Source: a virus
IMG/VR virus record: IMGVR_UViG_3300024262_000060
Span: 1 to 44,917 of that record
Direction: 5' to 3' (one strand)
Length of the DNA: 44,917 bases
The notes below the pieces were generated by a model. It saw only the letters and a list, made by a program, of their open reading frames with translations, ran no database searches and was not told the DNA's origin. How positions within the stretch are numbered: the first letter of the stretch is position 1; every line of letters begins with the position of its first letter. Shown piece by piece: positions 5,687 to 10,821 of the stretch. The position numbers and the translations under genes were made by a program.

Positions 5687-5947
5687 AACTTTCCTCTTAG
5701 GTGTTACGAACGGTAACAGGTGTTGCTCTAAGAGGTTGTGGAAGTGAGTTGGCACAGAAGCGTAAAGCAGTACTAGCTTTATATGTACACCCAACCCAGG
5801 GGGAGTGACAAAACCTGTTAGCAACCATACAGGCTCCCCCTGTGATAATAATTGACAATTAGCTGGTGCTTGTATAGAGAGGCTACAAGCTAAGTGAGGA
5901 GCTGTGTAAGCACACTGCGGTGGAAAGGGGGAACTAACAGCCAGCTA
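5687..5947 (+). ncRNA. Structured non-coding segment with three helical domains
   Basis: No convincing ORF is present. Three nested helices are visible. CCTCTTAG (5693-5700) pairs with CTAAGAGG (5728-5735) around an inner TGTTAC/GTAACA hairpin. CAGGGGGAG (5797-5805) pairs with CTCCCCCTG (5834-5842) around an inner CCTGT/ACAGG hairpin. TAGCTGG (5860-5866) pairs with CCAGCTA (5941-5947) around a GCTTGTA/TACAAGC hairpin. The last outer helix has the same sequence as the acceptor helix of the tRNA-like gene at 6097-6239. It could be a stand-alone RNA, a cleaved leader or a regulatory region between the zinc-ribbon gene and the tRNA-like genes. No known class is recognised. Confidence 0.55.
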
Positions 5948-5948
5948 T

Positions 5949-5989
5949 ATTGTATACATCAAAAGAATGATTGTATACTGATTGTATAC
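5949..5989. promoter_or_regulatory. Three phased ATTGTATAC direct repeats
   Basis: ATTGTATAC occurs at 5949-5957, 5970-5978 and 5981-5989. Start-to-start spacings are 21 and 11 bp, close to two and one helical turns, so bound proteins would lie on one face of the DNA. The core GTATAC is palindromic. This resembles an operator array for the small-gene operon starting at 6351. Confidence 0.6.
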
Positions 5990-6001
5990 TAACTAAACCA
6001 A

Positions 6002-6040
6002 ATGAAACAAACAAAGGAAGACAAGAAACTTAACAATTAG
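6002..6040 (+). pseudogene. Truncated duplicate of the start of the gene at 6602 (12 codons)
   Basis: The sequence from the leader ACCAAATGAAAC through the codons for MKQTKED duplicates the start of the gene at 6602-6889 (MKQTKEEK), then stops after 12 codons. It could be a decayed copy, a leader peptide, or a trace of recombination between identical leaders. Confidence 0.35.
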
Positions 6041-6096
6041 TATGTATCGTCTTCAATCTTAGGATTGATGAAGGAATTCTATTGCTTTCAACCAAT

Positions 6097-6239
6097 TAGC
6101 TGGTGGTGGAATAGGTAGACGCAAAGTTTCCTAGGAACAACAAGAGGCTACTGTCCTAGGACGACCTCATGTAGGGTGACTATACGAGTATGGGTGGGGG
6201 TGTCTCCCCGCCGACCCTCGTCAAATCCCTACCCAGCTA
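6097..6239 (+). tRNA. Leu-type tRNA-like gene with enlarged internal segments
   Basis: The 5' end fits a class II (Leu-like) tRNA: acceptor strand TAGCTGG, then TG, then a D-arm GTGGAATAGGTAGACGC. The 3' end fits too, with TCAAATCCCTAC followed by the acceptor partner CCAGCTA (6233-6239). The 143-base length is far above the usual 85-90. The T-stem strand pairing with CCCTAC is GTAGGG at 6171-6176, so the T-loop would be split by about 43 bases that themselves fold (GGGG/CCCC nested in GGGT/ACCC and ACGAG/CTCGT). The anticodon arm is unclear: a weak GTT/AAC stem encloses TCCTAGG. No CCA is encoded. This may be an intron-bearing tRNA, a decayed tRNA or a tRNA-derived structured RNA. Confidence 0.45.
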
Positions 6240-6262
6240 AGGTTGAAGGCGATGTGTACTAT

Positions 6263-6335
6263 CGGGGCGTAGTGTTAATGTTAGCATCTGGTATATGTAT
6301 CAGAGGAGGGGGTTCGATTCCTCCCGCCCCGACCA
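6263..6335 (+). tRNA. tRNA-like gene with encoded CCA and atypical anticodon loop
   Basis: The 73 bases show a 7-bp acceptor (CGGGGCG/CGCCCCG), discriminator A and encoded CCA, a D-arm (GTGT/GCAT), and a perfect T-arm with loop TTCGATT. The anticodon arm is odd: CTGGT/ATCAG leaves a 6-nt loop (ATATGT), and the alternative TCTGG/TCAGA leaves an 8-nt loop. A normal 7-nt loop is not obtained, so the isotype is undetermined. The conserved D-arm resembles Gln- or Glu-type tRNAs. It lies 27 nt after the Leu-like element and just before the small-gene operon. Confidence 0.6.
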
Positions 6336-6350
6336 TTAAATAAAACAACA

Positions 6351-6437
6351 ATGACAAAAGAAGATTACACGTATTTGTTTGCTCTTATTGCCCTGTACCT
6401 GCTTGGAGTTATATCTGGGATGACTATTAACTTTTAA
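6351..6437 (+). CDS. Very small membrane protein, 28 aa
   Basis: The peptide begins MTKEDYTYLFALIALYLLGV and is one membrane segment with a short charged N-terminus. The leader AAACAACAATG and the MTKED start resemble those of the next gene (MTKEEAK), which supports it being translated. Function is unknown. Confidence 0.5.
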   Translation: MTKEDYTYLFALIALYLLGVISGMTINF

Positions 6438-6443
6438 ACAACT

Positions 6444-6605
6444 ATGACAAAAGAAGAAGCAAAGAAAATAATAGAGATAATGAAGACAGCAGACGGAGGA
6501 TGTGAGTATTGTGTGTATGATTTAGTCAGTGAGTTTGTAAATGAATTTGAAGATTTTAGAAGCCTACCAGAAGCTAAAGACATACTTGATAACCAAACCA
6601 AATGA
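6444..6605 (+). CDS. Hypothetical protein, 53 aa
   Basis: The protein begins MTKEEAKKIIEIMKTADGGC and is acidic and helical, with a CEYC motif at about residues 20-23. The ATG of the next gene overlaps its stop (ATGA at 6602-6605), indicating translational coupling. No family is recognised. Confidence 0.6.
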   Translation: MTKEEAKKIIEIMKTADGGCEYCVYDLVSEFVNEFEDFRSLPEAKDILDNQTK

Positions 6606-6889
6606 AACAAACAAAGGAAGAAAAAATAGAGGAGCTGGTTGTTGCATTGAAGATAACAGGGATGCACCCATCTTCGATTGAAATAATGAGAGATGGGATT
6701 ACCTTAGCTCTACAAGAAGCAATCCAAGCAGAACGAAAGAGAATCCTTGAGGGTTTGGAGGAGATGTATCCTGTTTCAGTGTGTAGTAGACATAAAGGGG
6801 TAGTGGAAGTTTGCCCTATCTGTTATCCTTTATGGATAGCCAATCAATGTCTAGACCAAGTAAAAGAACTAATTAACAAACAACAATGA
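6602..6889 (+). CDS. Hypothetical helical protein with Cys-rich C-terminus, 95 aa
   Basis: The protein begins MKQTKEEKIEELVVALKITG and is helical up to about residue 60. Its C-terminal third (VCSRHKGVVEVCPICYPLW, about 60-79) contains C, H and a CPIC knuckle that could bind zinc. It overlaps both neighbours by 4 bases. Its leader and first codons are duplicated at 6002. Function is unknown. Confidence 0.65.
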   Translation: MKQTKEEKIEELVVALKITGMHPSSIEIMRDGITLALQEAIQAERKRILEGLEEMYPVSVCSRHKGVVEVCPICYPLWIANQCLDQVKELINKQQ

Positions 6890-7080
6890 GCAGTTACGTA
6901 AAAAAACTAGTACATCCAGTAACAGGTAAGGAACAAGTAGCACTATGTATAGATGACTACTACTCTCCACATGAATACGGATATGGGTTCAGAAAGGATG
7001 GAGGGGATGCACACTGGGATGATACCAAGTTTGAAGATTGTGAGTTCTTTAAAGTAGAAGCCTTAACCAAACAACAATGA
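6886..7080 (+). CDS. Hypothetical acidic aromatic protein, 64 aa
   Basis: The protein begins MSSYVKKLVHPVTGKEQVAL and contains many Tyr, Asp and Gly residues (DDYYSPHEYGYGFRKDGG). It overlaps both neighbouring genes by 4 bases. It looks like a small beta-sheet protein, but no family is recognised. Confidence 0.6.
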   Translation: MSSYVKKLVHPVTGKEQVALCIDDYYSPHEYGYGFRKDGGDAHWDDTKFEDCEFFKVEALTKQQ

Positions 7081-7235
7081 ACCTAGAAGACTTAATGAAG
7101 ACAATGGGGATAGACCCTGAAGAAGGACTAACAGAGAAGCAGAAGATAGGGAAGAGGTTAATGGATCTAGCTGATAAGCATCCAGGAAGGGATAAGAGCT
7201 GGGGAGGTGGAGGAGGATACCATGAGAACCAATAA
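7077..7235 (+). CDS. Hypothetical protein, 52 aa, Gly-rich C-terminus
   Basis: The protein begins MNLEDLMKTMGIDPEEGLTE, is helical for about 40 residues and ends in a Gly-rich, His-containing tail (SWGGGGGYHENQ). It overlaps the gene before by 4 bases and the gene after by 1 base (TAATG). No family is recognised. Confidence 0.55.
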   Translation: MNLEDLMKTMGIDPEEGLTEKQKIGKRLMDLADKHPGRDKSWGGGGGYHENQ

Positions 7236-7384
7236 TGAAATCAATAGACTTAACACCGGGGCCAAATAAGGAAGAAAAACAGAGGATGAAAGATGAAGAA
7301 GAGTATGCTAAGTATTGGGATGTAGAAGAGGATAACTTAACATTTGAAGAGTGGTTACTAGTAAAGCCAAAACATATGAGATAA
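7235..7384 (+). CDS. Hypothetical acidic protein, 49 aa
   Basis: The protein begins MKSIDLTPGPNKEEKQRMKD, is highly charged and contains an aromatic acidic segment (YAKYWDVEEDNLTFEEW). It is the last gene of the small rightward cluster before the 900-base non-coding stretch. The stop/start junction with the gene before is TAATG. Function is unknown. Confidence 0.55.
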   Translation: MKSIDLTPGPNKEEKQRMKDEEEYAKYWDVEEDNLTFEEWLLVKPKHMR

Positions 7385-7403
7385 GCGTGTCAAGTTAAAA
7401 GAC

Positions 7404-7432
7404 TTGACGAGTATGAGTTGTGGCGCTATAAT
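7404..7432 (+). promoter_or_regulatory. Consensus-like sigma70 promoter before the structured region
   Basis: TTGACG (7404-7409), a 17-bp spacer and a perfect TATAAT (7427-7432), the best promoter match I find in the window. Its -35 element lies within a 7-bp hairpin (GTCAAGT/ACTTGAC). Transcription would start near 7439, exactly where the structured non-coding region begins. Confidence 0.85.
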
Positions 7433-8109
7433 TAATATAGAGGGGTAGGAAGAACACAGGTTCTTTTATCCGGTGGACCATGAACTATACAATCAGTACT
7501 TTTCTCCCATAACAGGGAGCAAGTAGGAGTGGCGGTAGGCGCTTTATATTCCCTACTACAGAAGTGCTTCTGGGTTTATCGCTCAGTCCCTGTGAATGGG
7601 GTGGGTAAGAGAAGCAGCATGAAAAATAGGACGAATGGCGAAAGCGACCGCTCCTACTAGGCCCGGCAGAATAAGATTCTGGGGTAGTCCAAAGGAGCGT
7701 GGTTAATATGTGCCTAATGATCGGATGGGTTAGCTAAGCCACTAGGGGAAGCGTAGAACCCCCGAAGGAAAAATAAGATACCGTATAATATTATATTGTA
7801 CTGAGACTCAGTGGTAGTCATAAGAAAGTGATAGTTTGGTAAACGTGGACTATCAAGATACACACTGTTTAAAATAATCACGACAGGTTGGCTTTTCCCA
7901 CTTTTTTTTAAAAAAGGTGAATTTACAGGGGGGGGGAAAGGCTAATACTCTAATATTCTCTAGTGACCTGAGTTAATCGTATACGATTGGTTAAGGTCAA
8001 CAGAGAAGGCCCGTTCGCATCTTCCAGATGCTCAGGGCGGATTCAGCGAGGCAAAGATAAAACAAGAAAGAAAAATAAATATATATTCTCATAATTGACT
8101 AACCCTGCT

Positions 8110-8207
8110 GAGCGTAGCGAAGCAAGGGTGTTGCTATCGATAAGGTACAAGTGTTACCGCCGTATAGCTTAGAGCGGAGCGAAAAGCGTTCCACGAGCGT
8201 GAGCGAG
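8110..8207. repeat. Cluster of three GAGCG-AGCGA repeats
   Basis: GAGCGTAGCGA (8110-8120), GAGCGGAGCGA (8172-8182) and GAGCGTGAGCGAG (8195-8207) are variants of one motif, each placed in the loop or side of a hairpin (for example ACCCTGCT with AGCAAGGGT flanking the first). A fourth copy lies at 2653-2663. The layout resembles REP-like short palindromic repeats. Confidence 0.55.
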
Positions 8208-8227
8208 GGGAATAGGCGGAACAAGGA

Positions 8228-8261
8228 ATAGGTATACAGTGTTAAGGACAACTGTGCCTAT
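8228..8261 (+). promoter_or_regulatory. Leader hairpin before the gene at 8283
   Basis: ATAGG (8228-8232) pairs with CCTAT (8257-8261) and ACAGT (8236-8240) with ACTGT (8251-8255). It lies 22 nt before the ATG at 8283, followed by an A-rich leader, as for other genes of this phage. Confidence 0.55.
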
Positions 8262-8282
8262 ATAAATAAAACAAAAACAAAT

Positions 8283-8519
8283 ATGTCAAGTGGAGGAGAG
8301 TATTGCCCTAGTATGAGCCATTATGTGTTGTATCCTAGGGATATAAGTCCAGAGAGAGAGAAGGAGATGTGGATAGAGGAGTTAACGTATGACATGCATT
8401 GTACCCCGGAGATGGCGGAGGAGCAGTGGCAGTTATTGGGGATATTTTTAGATGAGCGTAGGAGGGAAGAGGTTGCAGGATACATAGCAGATTATTATAA
8501 AAGTTACCCTAATGGATAG
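8283..8519 (+). CDS. Hypothetical protein, 78 aa, before the terminase genes
   Basis: The protein begins MSSGGEYCPSMSHYVLYPRD. It is acidic and mostly helical after residue 22, with a segment EEQWQLLGIFLDERRREEV. It overlaps the next gene by 8 bases (8512-8519). It is the first gene of the packaging operon and is separated from the large structured region by a hairpin and an A-rich leader. Its role could be in packaging or its regulation, but no family is recognised. Confidence 0.6.
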   Translation: MSSGGEYCPSMSHYVLYPRDISPEREKEMWIEELTYDMHCTPEMAEEQWQLLGIFLDERRREEVAGYIADYYKSYPNG

Positions 8520-8676
8520 AGAGGAGCAGACTTTAACGGAGGATGAGATACAGGCTAGGTTTGGTAATAGGAAAGGAGGAACCAGGCCACGTGGGAAGGT
8601 ATGTGTTAAATCCTTGTTGAATCCGAACATAGATGATGATGAATATTTCGCATACTTGGATGCGTTAAGAAGATGA
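8512..8676 (+). CDS. Hypothetical protein, 54 aa
   Basis: The protein begins MDREEQTLTEDEIQARFGNR, has a basic middle (RKGGTRPRGKVCVK) and an acidic aromatic C-terminus (DDDEYFAYLDALRR). It overlaps the gene before by 8 bases and the terminase small subunit by 4. It is most likely translated in a coupled manner with TerS. Function is unknown. Confidence 0.6.
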   Translation: MDREEQTLTEDEIQARFGNRKGGTRPRGKVCVKSLLNPNIDDDEYFAYLDALRR

Positions 8677-9305
8677 ACCCTAAGAGGAAGAAGACGTACA
8701 GGGCTAACAATCCATATTGTTTAGTGCCGAGGAGATGGGAGTTTGTTAAGGAGTACATTAAGAATGGGTTTAATGGAGTGAAAGCTATAGAGGCTACGAT
8801 AGACCAGCATAATCTTGTACGCAACACTGATGAGAAGAAGAGGAGGGTATCGTCAGCGGTAATGGCTTGTAGATACATGAATGACCCCATAGTTTTATAC
8901 GCTGTAAAGCATCAATTATATATTATGAATAAGGATATTACGGAAGATTATTTAACCACGTCGTTGTTAGATCTGGAAGGAGATGCTAAGGCAGATGGTG
9001 ATAAGAAGGTATTGATAGACGTGTACAAGGTAATGATGAAGTTGAAAGGGTTAGGTAGTGAGAAGGTGGTTAATGAAAACATAGAGAAGAGTCAGTTTTC
9101 TTTAATGAGTCCGGAAGAGTTAAAGTTAAAGTTAGTTGAAGCGGTTAGGATATTAGAGAGTAGTGGACAGTTAGACGTAGATGAATTTATCGGGTTATTA
9201 AAGGATAAGCCTGGAGAGTTGAACAATGGTGCCACTGTAGAAATAGTAGCAGAAGAAGTCGAAGAAAGTCAAGAAGAAGAATCCAATCAAGAAGAAAATG
9301 AATGA
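8673..9305 (+). CDS. terS: Terminase small subunit-like protein
   Basis: This 210-residue protein sits directly upstream of the terminase large subunit and overlaps it by 4 bases. Residues 22-75 (FVKEYIKNGFNGVKAIEATI, then a run ending VMACRYMNDPIVLYAV) follow the pattern of the N-terminal helix-turn-helix of Terminase_2-type small subunits. A helical oligomerisation region follows, and the C-terminus is a low-complexity Glu/Gln/Ser tail. TerS recognises the packaging site on phage DNA and regulates the motor. Position and fold pattern both support the call; sequence match to a named family is not shown here. Confidence 0.7.
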   Translation: MNPKRKKTYRANNPYCLVPRRWEFVKEYIKNGFNGVKAIEATIDQHNLVRNTDEKKRRVSSAVMACRYMNDPIVLYAVKHQLYIMNKDITEDYLTTSLLDLEGDAKADGDKKVLIDVYKVMMKLKGLGSEKVVNENIEKSQFSLMSPEELKLKLVEAVRILESSGQLDVDEFIGLLKDKPGELNNGATVEIVAEEVEESQEEESNQEENE

Positions 9306-10807
9306 GTGAAGTTACGTTCTTAGAGGACATAGAGACCCAGAAGTGTTCAGCAGGAATAGATGGGTGTATTTATTTTATACGGACTTATTGTAAGTTGCGA
9401 CATCCCTTGCATGGGAAGATACCATTTGATCTTTTTCCTTATCAGGAGAAGGCGTTAAGGGATTTCGCATCTAATCGTAAGTGTGTTTTGTTGAAGAGTA
9501 GGCAGATGGGGTTCAGTTGGTTAATAGCTGCGTATAGTTTATGGTTAGCTAGTTTCAAAGATGATGCTGAGATCCTGTTGATGAGTAGGAAAGAGAAGGA
9601 TGCACAGGAGTTATTGTATAAGGTTAGGTTCATGCACGATCTTTTACCTAGGTTTCTTAGGTTGAAGAGGATGGCTGACCAGGATAGTAAGAGTATCTTA
9701 GGGTTCCGAAATGGTTCAAGGATCCAGTCTTTACCAGCTACAGAGCAGTCAGGACGAGGAGGAGCTGGTACGTTAGTAGTGATAGATGAAGCAGCGTTTA
9801 TCCCATGGGGGGAGCAGGTGTTTGCAGCGTTGAAGCCTACGTTAAGTACAGGAGGTAGTTTGATAATACAGAGTACTGCACCGGATCAAGGAGGAGAGAA
9901 TTTGTTTGCTAGGTTATGGCATCATTATGAAGAGACAGGTTTCCATAAGTGTATAGGGATAGGAGAAGAGAGTATGGAGAAGCAGATGATACACTGGAGT
10001 GATAATCCTGATAGAGATGATAAATGGTTTGAAGAAGAGAGACCTGGTTATACTGAGAGACAGTGGCAGACGGAGATGGAAGGTAGTTTTGAACAGAGTA
10101 CACGAAGGGTATTCCCTGAAGAGATCTTAAAGTTACATAATGCTGATTGGAAGAAAGGAGATTTAGGAGAATTATATTGTGAAGAAGTTGATCCGTTTGA
10201 GATGTATGCTATAGGATTCGATCCAGCTGAAGGGTTGGAGAAAGGAGATTATAGTGTAGCACAGGTATTAAGGAAGAGTGATGGTAAACAGGTATGTATA
10301 TATAGGAGTAGGAAGCCTTTGATAAATGCTTCTGAAGACGTTGTTGTATTAGCTAGGCGGTGGAACACTGCTGTACTGGCTATCGAGGATAACAATGTAG
10401 GAGTTGTAGCAGTGAACATAGCGAAGAAGAGATATAATAATTTATATAAGAGGAAGGTTATCGATAAGAAGACTGATCGCATGACTGAGAAGATTGGTTG
10501 GCGTAGTACTAAGAGGACTAAGCCTTTATTGGTAAGGGATTTAGAGATGGCCTTAAGGGATCGAGAGATTAAGTTGACTGATAAGGATACCAGACAAGAG
10601 ATGTGGCAGTACGAGTATGACGAGAATGGTGCTACTAATGCACCAAGGGGACAGTATTATGATGATTGTGTAATGAGTTTAGGAGTAGCGTATCAAGCTT
10701 TGAAGCAGTTACCTACACCTGAACAGTTCGCTAAACGGCAACAGTTGAAGAAGAACAGGAAGACAAGGATGCTCAAGAGGGTTCGTAGTTCTAGTATAGG
10801 ATATTAA
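9302..10807 (+). CDS. terL: Terminase large subunit (DNA-packaging ATPase/nuclease)
   Basis: The 501-residue protein has the expected two-domain layout. The ATPase domain has a Walker A variant KSRQMGFSW (65-73), Walker B TLVVIDEAAF (157-166, with D162/E163) and a coupling-motif region near IIQSTAPDQG (188-197). The RNase H-like nuclease domain has D307 in IGFDPAEG, D316, an E362/D363 acidic motif in LAIEDNN and the DD pair 454-455 in YYDDCVMSLG. It cuts concatemeric DNA and drives it into the prohead through the portal encoded next. The length is normal for the family and all key motifs are present. Confidence 0.95.
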   Translation: MSEVTFLEDIETQKCSAGIDGCIYFIRTYCKLRHPLHGKIPFDLFPYQEKALRDFASNRKCVLLKSRQMGFSWLIAAYSLWLASFKDDAEILLMSRKEKDAQELLYKVRFMHDLLPRFLRLKRMADQDSKSILGFRNGSRIQSLPATEQSGRGGAGTLVVIDEAAFIPWGEQVFAALKPTLSTGGSLIIQSTAPDQGGENLFARLWHHYEETGFHKCIGIGEESMEKQMIHWSDNPDRDDKWFEEERPGYTERQWQTEMEGSFEQSTRRVFPEEILKLHNADWKKGDLGELYCEEVDPFEMYAIGFDPAEGLEKGDYSVAQVLRKSDGKQVCIYRSRKPLINASEDVVVLARRWNTAVLAIEDNNVGVVAVNIAKKRYNNLYKRKVIDKKTDRMTEKIGWRSTKRTKPLLVRDLEMALRDREIKLTDKDTRQEMWQYEYDENGATNAPRGQYYDDCVMSLGVAYQALKQLPTPEQFAKRQQLKKNRKTRMLKRVRSSSIGY

Positions 10808-10821
10808 ACATAAAAAGAAAT

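Larger units (their letters stand above)
7439..8262 (+). ncRNA. Candidate large structured RNA (about 830 nt) or very long structured leader
   Basis: About 830 bases without a convincing gene follow a consensus promoter. Visible helices include CTCCC/GGGAG (7504-7519), a long-range 10-bp pairing GTAGGAGTGG (7523-7532) with CCGCTCCTAC (7648-7657), CAGAA/TTCTG (7559-7572), CAGAAT/ATTCTG (7668-7682), GATAGT/ACTATC (about 7829-7854), TGACCT/AGGTCA enclosing AATCGTATACGATT (about 7963-7998), GCATCT/AGATGC (about 8017-8031) and hairpins carrying GAGCG-AGCGA motifs (8102-8207). Known large phage RNAs such as GOLLD and ROOL have comparable size and often lie near tRNAs, as here, but I cannot match their consensus by eye. 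It could instead be the long 5' leader of the packaging operon. Confidence 0.6.

Noticed and set aside
6097-6239. Amber-suppressor tRNA (loop TCCTAGG could read CTA)
   Set aside because: The stem is only 3 bp, U33 is missing, and TAG is used as a normal stop, for example at 14311, 34512 and 35870, so there is no sign of amber recoding.
5687-6335. A tmRNA
   Set aside because: No mRNA-like tag-coding part or paired tRNA-Ala-like ends could be found.
7439-7780. Group I intron or group II intron in the structured region
   Set aside because: No recognisable P7/P3 core or domain V was found, and there is no interrupted gene around it. A covariance-model search would be decisive.
7921-7936. G9 tract and T8-A6 run
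   Set aside because: Homopolymers of this length may be natural or assembly or sequencing artefacts; no function can be supported.
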